A stretch of DNA of 64,000 bases. Origin: JAHRAW01 sp965243285 (GTDB lineage: Bacteria > Pseudomonadota > Gammaproteobacteria > Arenicellales > Poriferihabitantaceae). Where the stretch lies: assembly GCA_965243285.1 (NCBI GenBank), contig OZ251537.1, positions 124,001 through 188,000 of the forward strand. Direction: 5' to 3'. Both the position numbers and the translations under genes were made by a program. Shown piece after piece: positions 55,625-64,000 of this stretch; position 1 is the first letter of the stretch; every line of letters begins with the position of its first letter. The notes beneath the pieces were generated by a model, which was given only the letters and a program-made list of their open reading frames with translations, did no database searches and had not been told where the DNA came from.

Positions 55625-56107
55625 TTATGAACCGCCTGGCGCATCTATCAATGCGACCGCGTAGGCGGCGATGCCTTGTTCGCGGCCGCAGAAACCCAAG
55701 CCCTCGGTGGTGGTCGCTTTGACATTGACGCAGGCGGTGGCGATGCCGAAATCGGCGGCGATGTTGGCTTCCATTTGCGGCATATAAGGCGCCAACGGCG
55801 GGCGTTGCGCGACCACGGTGCAATCGATATTGACTACCTGCCAATTTTCATCGGCTAATATTTGCCGCACTTGGCGGGTGAACATTCGGCTATCGGCGTC
55901 TCGATAACGCGCCTCCGTATTCGCAAAATGGCGGCCGATATCGCCCCGCCCAGCAGCCCCAAGGCAAGCATCGCAGACCGCATGCAACAGCACATCCGCG
56001 TCGGAATGCCCGTCCAGCCCCAAGTGCCATGGAATGCGCACGCCGCCGATACGCAGCACTCGATTCGCCACCAGGCGGTGCGCATCATAGCCATTGCCTA
56101 TTCGCAT
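55625..56107 (-). CDS. ispF: 2-C-methyl-D-erythritol 2,4-cyclodiphosphate synthase
   Basis: MEP-pathway enzyme for isoprenoid precursors. About 160 residues with GNGYDAHRL (metal Asp and His), LGLDGHSDADVLLHAVCDA and VNVKATTTEGLGFCGREQGI. The ATG at 56107 (MRIGNGYDAH) fits the family; another ATG is two codons upstream. It lies downstream of ispD on the same strand with a 138-bp AT-rich gap. Confidence 0.95.
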   Translation of the reverse strand: MRIGNGYDAHRLVANRVLRIGGVRIPWHLGLDGHSDADVLLHAVCDACLGAAGRGDIGRHFANTEARYRDADSRMFTRQVRQILADENWQVVNIDCTVVAQRPPLAPYMPQMEANIAADFGIATACVNVKATTTEGLGFCGREQGIAAYAVALIDAPGGS

Positions 56108-56244
56108 CGTCATGTTTTTATTGCCATGCGCATTAATTCCATACCCTCACAATTAATATCATAACAACAATTCATAACCTATCAATTACAACTAATGATT
56201 CATAAACCATAATTTAGGATTCACCACTATCAAACTTTATCTCT

Positions 56245-56970
56245 TCATTCCCCATCCGCGCTAAGCGGGTTATTCATATATATCTCGGCTAATTCGAGGT
56301 CTATCGGCTGGGTGATTTTGATGTTGGTCGGGCTGGCGGCCACCAGCAGCGGCGGCTTGACTCCCAGCAGTTCCATCGCGGCGGATTCGTCCACCGGCAT
56401 GATGCCTCGCGATACGGCGTGCTGCAACGCGGTTTTCAAAGCCCGGCAGCGAAACATTTGCGGTGTTACAGCGCGCCAATAAACGGCGTCGGCGGCGGTT
56501 AGGGTTTGTTCGATGACGCCGTCATGCGCGGCGCGCTTCAACGCATCCACCACTTTTATGCCTAACACCGCGCCGCTGCCGTGGGCGCGCGCCGCGGCCG
56601 CCAAGCGCGCCATATCGGCGCCGAGCACGCACGGACGGACTGCATCATGCACCAGCGCCCAGTCATCGGCGGCGGCGATTTTCTCATCTAACAACCACGC
56701 TAAGGCATTTAGCACGGTGGCCGCTCGATGCGCGCCGCCGGCGCTTGTGCCAAGCAATTTCGGGTGCGCGAAGGGCTGTTGCCGCCACCAGCGGTCGCCG
56801 TCGCGGATGCCCACCACCACCCCGGCCACGGCATGGTTTTGGCACACGCCGAGCACGGCGTGGTCGATAACCCGCCGACCCGCCAACGGCAAATATTGCT
56901 TCGGGCGCTGCGCCGCCATGCGCGCGCCGATGCCGGCGGCGGCCACAATGCCCCAAATTTTTGCTCGCAT
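56245..56970 (-). CDS. ispD: 2-C-methyl-D-erythritol 4-phosphate cytidylyltransferase
   Basis: Makes CDP-methylerythritol in the MEP pathway. The 241 residues have the nucleotide loop VAAAGIGARMAAQRPKQYLP, the HDAVRPCV motif and ITQPIDLELAE near the C-terminus. Order ispD-ispF is common. It is divergent from mfd. Confidence 0.95.
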   Translation of the reverse strand: MRAKIWGIVAAAGIGARMAAQRPKQYLPLAGRRVIDHAVLGVCQNHAVAGVVVGIRDGDRWWRQQPFAHPKLLGTSAGGAHRAATVLNALAWLLDEKIAAADDWALVHDAVRPCVLGADMARLAAAARAHGSGAVLGIKVVDALKRAAHDGVIEQTLTAADAVYWRAVTPQMFRCRALKTALQHAVSRGIMPVDESAAMELLGVKPPLLVAASPTNIKITQPIDLELAEIYMNNPLSADGE

Positions 56971-57267
56971 AAATGCTAACCGGATGAGGTTTTAGGTCGA
57001 TGTTCCCAGCGTCTGCGCAACACCATCCAACCGAACTTCAGCTCACCGCTATGGTAATGGGGTTTTCTCGATATTGTGGCGTGTCGCCGTTGCCTGGTGT
57101 TGCCTGGCGGGGGATTTGATATTAGGCGCCATCGCTACGCCGGTGGGCTTTTTCGCAACTCATGTCGGGCTCGTTTGCGGTCTCATTTTTGCCCTGATTT
57201 GCGCTACTTTTTAGCCGTGGCGGCGGTTAAAATCCGCGCCCCGTTCGCCACCCGCCAAACCGCCATT

Positions 57268-60200
57268 GTGCTTGAATATCGCTGTCATCGCCTGCTGAAT
57301 CCACCCCTGCCGGGGCCGCGCCAGCGCACTGCCTGGCGCAATTTACACGGTTCGGCGCTGGCGTTGGCGGTGGCGGAAACAGCGCATGCGCATGACGGCA
57401 TGCTAGTCGTGGCGCTGGAAGATCAACGCCAGTTGCGCGCCCTGGAAAACGAGTTGGGGTTCTTTTTGCACGCCGCCATGCCGCGCATGGTTTTCCCCAC
57501 TTGGGAATGCTTGCCGTACGATATTTTTTCGCCGCATCAAGAAATCACCTCGGCGAGGCTGCGAATTTTAGCCCGCTTGCCGAGCATGGACCGCGGCGTG
57601 CTGCTCACCACTTGCGGCAATTTAATGCAGCGCCTGGCGCCGGTGGATTATGTACTCGGGCATAGTTTTTCCTTAGCGCAGCAACAGCGCATCGATGTGA
57701 CCGCCCTGCGCGAGCGGCTGGCGCGCGCCAACTACGCGGCCGTAAATCAAGTGGTGGCGCCGGGCGAATTCGCGTTGCGCGGCGGCTTGGTGGATATTTT
57801 CCCCATGGGCGCCGACACGCCCTTTCGGCTCGATCTGTTTGATGATGAGATCGAATCGATTCGCTATTTCGACCCCGACACCCAGCGCTCCGCCAAACAA
57901 ATCGAGCGTATCGAGCTATTGCCGGCGCGGGAATTTCCCATGACCGAGGATGGCGTTGCGCAATTTCGCCAAAACTTTCGGCGCTTGTTCGAGGGCGACC
58001 CGCGCACCCAAAAAATCTACACCGAAATCAGCCAGGGCCATCTGCCGGCCGGCGCCGAGTTTTTTCTGCCGCTGTTTTTCGAGCGCACGGCGACGCTGTT
58101 CGATTATTTGCCGGCCGATTCGTTGTGGCTGCTGCCGCCGCAAATCGACCAAATCGCCCGCATCTTGTGGGCGGAAATCGAAGACCGTTATCAAAACGCC
58201 CAGTACGACCGCGACCGCAAAGCGCTGCCGCCTGACATGTTGTACCTGGAGGCCGCGGATTTGCAGCAACGGCTGGACGGCCGAAGCCGCATCATCTGCT
58301 TCCCCGGCCGGGCGCCGGATTGCGCATCCGATTCAGCGCCCGGCGCCGCGAAATCATCCGCCAATCCAGCGCCGAAGCCAGCCACAAAACCCGCGGCGAG
58401 GCACGGCGATTGGCATGCCGCAGCCGCCAGCAATCGACAATTTCCGGTAGACCATCGCGAAGAATCCCCCTACCGCCATCTGCTCGCGCACCTCGCCACC
58501 CACGCCCAAGCCACCCAAGCCGACCCTCCCCGCCGCGTGTTGCTGGCGGTGGAAACCGCCGGCCGCCGCGAAACCATGGAGGGACTGCTGGCGACTCACC
58601 ACTTCGCGGCGCAAACCTGCGGCGGCTTTGACGCCTTCATGGAGGCCGCCGACATCGCCCTCGGCATTTGCGTGTATCCGCTGCAGCGCGGCTTGTCGCT
58701 GCCGGATTCAGGCCTCGAGATCATCGCCGAAAGCCAGTTGTACGGCGAGCGTGTTTTTCAGCGCCGCCGCCGGCGCGGCAAAATTCAAGACCCGGAGTCG
58801 ATTATCCGCTCGCTGGCGGAGTTGCACGATGGCGACCCGGTGGTGCATATCGAACACGGCGTCGGGCGCTATCGCGGGCTGACCATGCTCGATGACGGCG
58901 AACATGGCGGCGAACATGGCGGCCAACATGGCAGCCAACATGGCAGCCCGCAAACCGAGTTTTTGACCCTGGAATATCAGCACGGCGACAAACTCTATGT
59001 GCCGGTGCTGTCGCTGAATTTAATCGGGCGCTTCGTCGGCGGCAAAGAACACGCGCCGCTGCACCGCCTCGGCGGCGAGCGGTGGCAAAAAAGTAAAAAA
59101 CGCGCCCGCCAGAAAGCCTATGATGTGGCGGCCGAGCTGCTGGAAATCGAAGCCCTGCGCAACGCCCGCCACGGGCGCGTATTCACAGCCCCGGATGCCG
59201 ACTACCAAACTTTCGTCAGCCGTTTTGGATTCGAGGAAACCGCCGACCAACTGCGCGCCATCGACGACGTGCGCGCCGACCTCGCCGCAGCGGCGCCCAT
59301 GGATAGACTGGTGTGCGGCGATGTGGGTTTCGGCAAAACCGAGGTTGCCCTGCGCGCCGCCTTTATCGCCGCCCGCAGCGGCTGCCAAGTGGCATTGTTA
59401 GCGCCGACCACGCTGCTGGCGCAACAGCACTACCAAACCTTCATCGACCGCTTCGCCGATTTATCCATCACCGTGGAGGTGCTGTCGCGCTTCAAAACCA
59501 AACAACAGGCCGCGGCCCTAGTCGCCAGCCTAAAAACCGGCGCGCCGCGCATCGTCATCGGCACCCATCGCCTGCTGCAAGCCGACATCGGCTTCCAAGA
59601 TTTAGGCTTGCTGATTATCGATGAAGAGCACCGCTTCGGCGTGCGCCAAAAGGAGAAAATCAAACAACTGCGCAGCCAGGTGGATTTACTCACCCTGACC
59701 GCGACGCCGATTCCGCGCACCTTAAACATCGCCATGGCCGGGCTGCGCGCCATCTCGCTCATCGCCACGCCGCCGCCATTGCGGCTGTCGGTCAAAACCT
59801 TCATCCGCGAGTGGAGTCGCGGCTTGGTGCGCGAGGCCTGCCTGCGCGAAATTCGTCGCGGCGGGCAAATTTATTTCCTGCACAACGAGGTGCGCTCGAT
59901 CCAACGCATGGCATCCGAATTAGCCGAATTAGTGCCGGAAGCGGATATCAACATCGGCCACGGCCAAATGCCCGAGGCGCGGTTAGAGCGCGTGATGCAA
60001 GATTTCAGCCACCAGCGCTTCAACCTACTGGTGTGCTCCACCATCGTAGAAAGCGGCATCGACATCCCCTCGGCCAACACCATCATCATCCATCGCGCCG
60101 ACCGCTTCGGCTTAGCGCAGTTGCATCAATTGCGCGGTCGCGTCGGGCGCTCGCACCATCAAGCATTCGCCTATTTATTGATTCCGGAACGCCAATTCAT

Positions 60201-60870
60201 CAGCGCCGACGCCAAAAAACGCCTGGACGCCTTCGGCCTGATGGAAGAACTCGGCGCTGGCTTCGCGCTCGCCTCGCACGACCTGGAAATTCGCGGCGCC
60301 GGGGAAATTCTCGGCGAAACCCAAAGCGGGTTGATCGACGATGTCGGCTTCTCGCTATACAGCGAATACCTGAAAATGGCCATCGCATCGTTGCGTGAAA
60401 ACAGCGCGAAAACAGCGCCTAACATGCCGGCCGCTAACATCGATTTACATGTGCCGGCACTATTCCCGCCGGATTATTTAGCCCACCCGCATGCCCGGCT
60501 GATGTTGTACAAACGCATCGCCAGCGCCGCCGACCACGCCGAAATCGAAGAACTACAAATCGAAACCATCGACCGCTTCGGCCTGCTGCCCGATGCCGGC
60601 AAAAACCTATTCCGCCTAACCGCCATGCGCTTGACTGCCGAACAGCTTGGCATCCGCGCCATAACCATCGGCGAAGGCGGCGGCGACATCGAATTCACCG
60701 CGCAACCGCGCATCGACCCATCGCTCATTTTGAATTTGGCCATCGAACAACCCCGCCGCTACCGCCTCTCCGGCCCCACCACCCTCACCATGACCTGCGA
60801 CCTCGCCGACCCCACCACCCGCATCGAAACAATCGAAAAATTCCTCGCCCAATTGAGTCAGTCTGAGTGA
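57268..60870 (+). CDS. mfd: Transcription-repair coupling factor Mfd
   Basis: Removes stalled RNA polymerase and recruits UvrA. About 1200 residues (E. coli 1148): UvrB-like N-terminus (LPYDIFSPHQEITSARL), a CarD-like polymerase-binding domain (GDPVVHIEHGVGRYRGL), the translocase with GDVGFGKTEVALRAAF near residue 685 and DEEHRFGV near 785, and a C-terminal UvrA-binding domain. Two low-complexity insertions are present: an Ala/Lys/Pro-rich one near residue 365, and (GEHG/GQHG) repeats within the CarD-like domain. GTG 57268 is a tentative start; the frame is open further upstream. Confidence 0.94.
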   Translation: MLEYRCHRLLNPPLPGPRQRTAWRNLHGSALALAVAETAHAHDGMLVVALEDQRQLRALENELGFFLHAAMPRMVFPTWECLPYDIFSPHQEITSARLRILARLPSMDRGVLLTTCGNLMQRLAPVDYVLGHSFSLAQQQRIDVTALRERLARANYAAVNQVVAPGEFALRGGLVDIFPMGADTPFRLDLFDDEIESIRYFDPDTQRSAKQIERIELLPAREFPMTEDGVAQFRQNFRRLFEGDPRTQKIYTEISQGHLPAGAEFFLPLFFERTATLFDYLPADSLWLLPPQIDQIARILWAEIEDRYQNAQYDRDRKALPPDMLYLEAADLQQRLDGRSRIICFPGRAPDCASDSAPGAAKSSANPAPKPATKPAARHGDWHAAAASNRQFPVDHREESPYRHLLAHLATHAQATQADPPRRVLLAVETAGRRETMEGLLATHHFAAQTCGGFDAFMEAADIALGICVYPLQRGLSLPDSGLEIIAESQLYGERVFQRRRRRGKIQDPESIIRSLAELHDGDPVVHIEHGVGRYRGLTMLDDGEHGGEHGGQHGSQHGSPQTEFLTLEYQHGDKLYVPVLSLNLIGRFVGGKEHAPLHRLGGERWQKSKKRARQKAYDVAAELLEIEALRNARHGRVFTAPDADYQTFVSRFGFEETADQLRAIDDVRADLAAAAPMDRLVCGDVGFGKTEVALRAAFIAARSGCQVALLAPTTLLAQQHYQTFIDRFADLSITVEVLSRFKTKQQAAALVASLKTGAPRIVIGTHRLLQADIGFQDLGLLIIDEEHRFGVRQKEKIKQLRSQVDLLTLTATPIPRTLNIAMAGLRAISLIATPPPLRLSVKTFIREWSRGLVREACLREIRRGGQIYFLHNEVRSIQRMASELAELVPEADINIGHGQMPEARLERVMQDFSHQRFNLLVCSTIVESGIDIPSANTIIIHRADRFGLAQLHQLRGRVGRSHHQAFAYLLIPERQFISADAKKRLDAFGLMEELGAGFALASHDLEIRGAGEILGETQSGLIDDVGFSLYSEYLKMAIASLRENSAKTAPNMPAANIDLHVPALFPPDYLAHPHARLMLYKRIASAADHAEIEELQIETIDRFGLLPDAGKNLFRLTAMRLTAEQLGIRAITIGEGGGDIEFTAQPRIDPSLILNLAIEQPRRYRLSGPTTLTMTCDLADPTTRIETIEKFLAQLSQSE
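58907..58955 (+). repeat. 12-bp tandem repeat within mfd
   Basis: GGCGAACATGGC occurs twice, then GGCCAACATGGC and AGCCAACATGGC, in frame, coding GEHG and GQHG/SQHG. Confidence 0.92.
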
Positions 60871-61560
60871 TTTTGGCTTTTGATTTTGGCTTTTGATTTT
60901 GCTTTTGGCGTTGCGCTTTTAATCTTCACTCCCTCCGCTTCACCATGAGGGGGAGTCAAAACTGGCGGCTTAATCGCCTGATTTGGTGGGGAGGGGTTGC
61001 TTTTGCTTTTGCTTTTGACTTTGCTTTGGCTTTTGCTTTTTGGCTTTGGCTTTGGCTTTGGCTGTTAAGGCTTTGCTCCACCCTATCTTTTTAGGGGGGA
61101 GCCAAAACTGGCTGCTTCATCGCCAGTTTTGGTGGGGGGTGCTTTTGACTTTGCTTTTGACTTTGCTTTTGCTTTTGCTTTTGCTTTTGACTTTGCTTTC
61201 GCTTTTGATGTTGATTTTCGCTTTTGACTTTTGATTCTACCCCCCCGCTTTCGCTTTTTTGGAGGGGGAGTCAAAACTGGCAGGAGTAAAGCAAAAGCCA
61301 CAGAAACAGCGTAAATCAACATCAAAAGCAACTCCTCCCCACCAAAACCGGCAAAAAGACGCCAGTTTTGACTCCCCCATGGGTGAAGTAAGATTAAAAG
61401 CGAAAAGTAAAAGCCAAATCAAAATCAAAATCAAAAGCCAGATCAAACCCCCCCCCACCAAACCAGGCGATAAGGCCGCCTGATTTGACTCCCCCTCATG
61501 ATGAAGCGGGGGGAGTGAAGATTAAAAGCCAAAAGCCAACAGCCAAAATCAAACGCGCCC
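60871..61560. repeat. Repeat-core cluster between mfd and csiV
   Basis: At least five cores lie here: about 60927-60995, 61072-61138, 61237-61285 (forward), 61335-61378 and 61450-61520 (inverted), linked by TTTTGC and CAAAAGC arms. Forward copies come first and inverted ones last, so the block as a whole is an imperfect giant palindrome. No terminal repeats of the GGGATTTATAT type are visible, so it is arms and cores only. The block starts at the mfd stop codon. Confidence 0.8.
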
Positions 61561-61666
61561 ACCACATCACCCCCATCGCCTGAGCCAAATCTACCGCTTG
61601 TGATAAACTGAATCACCCCGCATTCAGGCCGTATTTCATCCACCCCACCCAAATTTAACGCATTTG

Positions 61667-62311
61667 ATGCCGCCCCCCTCACCGCGCTGTCAGCCAGCCC
61701 GGCCACGCCGCGTGGGCATGGCGCTCATCGCCTTAGCCCTAATATTATGCGTGGCGCTCGGCCGCAGCGCCGCCGCGGCCAGGGGCTACCAAATCGAGCT
61801 CATCGTGTTCGAGCGTCAGCCGCATCAAGAGACATCCGAGCATTGGGATTTCGCGTCGCAGCGAGTCGCCGAACGTTTGCAGCGCATGCAATCCCTAATG
61901 CGCCAAAGCGCCGACCACGAAACCTCGGCGCAACTCATTCGGCTGGCGGCGACGCAAACCCGCTTGGACCAATCCGGGCACCGTATATTAAGCGCCGCGC
62001 GCTGGCGGCAACCCTCTCAGCCGTACCCGGCGGCCCCCATCATCGCGCTGCCGCCGGCCGCCGCCGATGACGCTTTCGCCGCTGGTTTTGCGCGCGTATA
62101 CGCCACTTCCCTCATCCATGTCGACCTCAACTTGCAGTTTTCCCCGCCCCGCCTGAGGCCCTCATCGGCCCCGCCCCACGCCGCCGCCAGCGCCGCCGAG
62201 GCCGAACAAGCGCACTATTTCATCAGCGAAAAACGCCGCCTGAAATTCAACCAAATCCACTACTTCGACCACCCCCTATACGGCGCCATCCTCGGCCTCT
62301 GGCCGCTATAA
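61667..62311 (+). CDS. csiV: CsiV-family protein
   Basis: A 214-residue envelope protein of the CsiV (peptidoglycan-binding) family. It has a hydrophobic signal-like segment (MALIALALILCVALG), then YQIELIVFERQPH at the mature start, and ends HYFISEKRRLKFNQIHYFDHPL with ILGLWPL, the family C-terminus. It is known beside mfd in other gammaproteobacteria. ATG 61667 is chosen. Confidence 0.82.
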   Translation: MPPPSPRCQPARPRRVGMALIALALILCVALGRSAAAARGYQIELIVFERQPHQETSEHWDFASQRVAERLQRMQSLMRQSADHETSAQLIRLAATQTRLDQSGHRILSAARWRQPSQPYPAAPIIALPPAAADDAFAAGFARVYATSLIHVDLNLQFSPPRLRPSSAPPHAAASAAEAEQAHYFISEKRRLKFNQIHYFDHPLYGAILGLWPL

Positions 62312-62440
62312 AACCTCGGCCGGCGCATCCACTGCCGTGCTAAAAAATTCAGCGAGCACTAGTTCCACGATATTTTAATTGCAGCGGATTTAACGCCGCC
62401 GCCGATTTTAATTGCAGGCGGCTTCGAAGCCGGCCATCCA

Positions 62441-63268
62441 TCATAGGTTTTCGATGATGGCCATGTTTTTTCGGGCGCCGGCGACTAAGTGTTGTTCGAT
62501 CATGGCCATGCTGATTTCTTGAGCGCTCCGACCGGCGGCGGGGTTTACCACCAAGGCGAGGGTGGCGTATTCGAGGTTGAGTTCTTTGGCCAGCGCCGCC
62601 TCGGGCATGCCGGTCATGCCGACTATGCTGGCGCCGTCGCGTTGCAATCGATCTATTTCCGCGGCGCTTTCCAAGCGCGGACCTTGGGTGGCGGCATACA
62701 CCCCGGCGGCGCTTAAGGCGAGGCCGCTTTTTTGCCCGGCGGCGATGATTTGTTGGCGCGCCGCCTCGCTATAGGGCTGGGAAAAATCGATGTGGCGCAC
62801 CCCAGACAGCGCTTCGATGGCGCCATGGATTTCGCCATCGATGGCGTCATCACCCTCGACCAGGCGCGCCGCAGCGCCGTCATAAAAAGTGTGATCCCGC
62901 CCCCAGGTGTAATCGATGAGTTGATGCGGCAGCACTAAGTCGCCCGGAGCGAGGCGCGCATCAATGGCGCCGACCGCCGCCAACGCGATGATGCGGCGGA
63001 TGCCGATTTTTTTCAGCGCCCAAAGATTGGCGCGATAATTTATGCGATGCGGGGCGATGGCGCCGCCGGCGCCGTGGCGCGGCAAAAACACCACCTCGCG
63101 CTCGCCGACGCGGGCGAATAACAAAGCATCGGACGGCTCGCCATAGGGCGTGCGGACGATTTCGCGGCGCCGCGCATCGACCCCGGGCAGCTGCGAAAAG
63201 CCGGTGCCGGCGATGATGGCGATGCCCTCATGCCGGCTAACGCCAGCGGCGATGCGGTCATTACTCAT
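62441..63268 (-). CDS. S-methyl-5'-thioinosine/thioadenosine phosphorylase
   Basis: Cleaves methylthio-nucleosides in methionine salvage. The 275 residues show AIIAGTGFSQLPG (phosphate), VVFLPRHGAGGAIAPHRINY with NLWALKKIGI, and VVGMTGMPEA-like SIVGMTGMPEAALAKELNL near the base-binding site. In Pseudomonas the equivalent gene near mfd-csiV prefers methylthioinosine; here specificity is inferred from context only. Confidence 0.85.
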   Translation of the reverse strand: MSNDRIAAGVSRHEGIAIIAGTGFSQLPGVDARRREIVRTPYGEPSDALLFARVGEREVVFLPRHGAGGAIAPHRINYRANLWALKKIGIRRIIALAAVGAIDARLAPGDLVLPHQLIDYTWGRDHTFYDGAAARLVEGDDAIDGEIHGAIEALSGVRHIDFSQPYSEAARQQIIAAGQKSGLALSAAGVYAATQGPRLESAAEIDRLQRDGASIVGMTGMPEAALAKELNLEYATLALVVNPAAGRSAQEISMAMIEQHLVAGARKNMAIIENL

Positions 63269-63359
63269 AATTGCGCGAGAATCCTAATTGCCCCAAGCAG
63301 CGCCGCCGATAAAAATCACCCGGCGTTATATACATGAATCCACCCTCATAGTTTGGTTT

Positions 63360-63775
63360 GGAATTTATATATCTAAATCTGCACGGTGGATTTGATTTTG
63401 GTTTTGATTTTGATTTTGATTTTTCGCTTTGGCTTTTAGCTTTGGCTGTTACGCTTTACTCCCCCCGCTTCACCATGAGGGGGAGTCAAAACTGGCGGTT
63501 TCATCGCCAGTTTTGGTGGGGATATCTTTACTGTTAGGTTTGACTCGACTTTTGACTTTAACTTTGATTGTGGCTGTTGATTTTGATGTTGCTTTTCACT
63601 TCTTTTTCTAACTGATGGATTGGAAATTTAAAGACAAAGCGAAAAGCAAAAGCGAAAAGCAAAAGCAAAAATCAAACGCGAAAATCAAACGCGAAAAGCA
63701 AAAGCAACCTCCCTAAATCAGCCGATGACCTCAAGAAAACGCCAATCAAACTGCAGCTTTAGGTATATAAATCCC
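63360..63775. mobile_element. Non-autonomous repeat element, complete copy 3 (perfect 8-bp duplication)
   Basis: This 416-bp element has flanks TTTGGTTT at 63352-63359 and 63776-63783. The left end is GGAATTTATATATCTAAATC followed by TGCACGGTGG; the right end is diverged (AGGTATATAAATCCC). It contains a double hairpin at about 63462-63525 (CTCCCCC...GGGGGAG, then AAAACTGGCG...CGCCAGTTTT) and TTTTGAT/CAAAAGC arms. Confidence 0.9.
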
Positions 63776-63894
63776 TTTGGTTTATTTACCTCGCCCTCGC
63801 CGCCGTGATAGGAGACATAAAAATTCGAATGGGCGACAAAGCGCCTTGGGCGCGATGGGTTTGGTTGCGGTCAGTGATTTTGATGGCGGTGCAA

Positions 63895-64000
63895 TCATCG
63901 CATCGGCGGGGCGATGAAACCGGCGCGTGTCGCCGCCGCCAGCGGCTCGAGCAGCGGGCAGCGGTGGCGTTTTTCCAACGCCTGAAAACATCGCGCCGCT
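63895..64000 (-). CDS. C-terminal fragment of an unidentified gene (runs off window)
   Basis: The frame is open from the right edge to TGA at 63895 and would end RCFQALEKRHRCPLLEPLAA followed by ATRAGFIAPPMR. Not recognised. In Pseudomonas a glycosidase gene (nagZ) follows the phosphorylase on the same strand, but this tail does not allow that assignment. Confidence 0.3.
   Translation of the reverse strand, partial: AARCFQALEKRHRCPLLEPLAAATRAGFIAPPMR

Overview
The window is a GC-rich chromosomal stretch that reads as a gammaproteobacterium. This is inferred from gene neighbourhoods: rpmF-plsX-fabH-fabG, miaB-phoH-ybeY-lnt, 6S RNA-fau, rpoD next to a CAU tRNA, leuS-lptE, ispD-ispF, and mfd-csiV followed by a methylthio-nucleoside phosphorylase. 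A single-chain ATP sulfurylase of the kind common in sulfur-oxidising lineages and a separate APS kinase hint at sulfur metabolism. Heavy repeat content, gene decay and restriction genes would fit a symbiont or host-associated lifestyle, but that is inference.

Layout. 0-5.7 kb: fatty-acid and phospholipid synthesis (fabG, fabH, plsX, rpmF; fabD is missing from its usual place), then DAHP synthase and ATP sulfurylase. 5.7-14 kb: an accessory island with a transposon-like repeat element, a 12-bp tandem array, a type III-like restriction helicase-nuclease, a promoter-driven structured RNA, a NYN-domain nuclease, a methyltransferase carrying a 23-C homopolymer in its coding frame, and a broken pentapeptide-repeat gene. 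14-31 kb: acnB, bioY, lnt, a 1.7 kb repeat block where ybeX would be expected, ybeY, phoH, miaB, a cyclophilin, an EVE protein, fau and 6S RNA, a MoeB/ThiF enzyme, a nested repeat block, cysC and tRNA-Ile2. 31-37.5 kb: rpoD and dnaG, separated by a VOC protein and a methyltransferase-endonuclease fusion. 37.5-53.4 kb: leuS, lptE, a transporter, sufE-sufS, a homocysteine methyltransferase, dksA, aceK-aceA, ygfZ, a purine or uracil permease, chaC and hinT. 53.6-55.6 kb: a decayed AT-rich BcgI-type restriction-modification gene. 55.6-64 kb: ispF, ispD, mfd, csiV, the phosphorylase and a partial gene.

The most unusual feature is repeat biology at three scales. First, a family of non-autonomous mobile elements has about 35-bp inverted ends beginning GGGATTTATATATCTAAATC, and three insertions are flanked by 8-bp target duplications. 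The elements have hexamer-like TTTTG-rich arms and a core of hairpins whose stems change sequence while keeping their pairing. Second, 12-bp tandem arrays lie in noncoding DNA and, in frame, inside essential genes (rpoD, phoH, leuS, mfd). Third, large low-complexity in-frame insertions occur in lnt and acnB. The elements and arrays often touch stop codons or gene starts, so they shape gene ends here.
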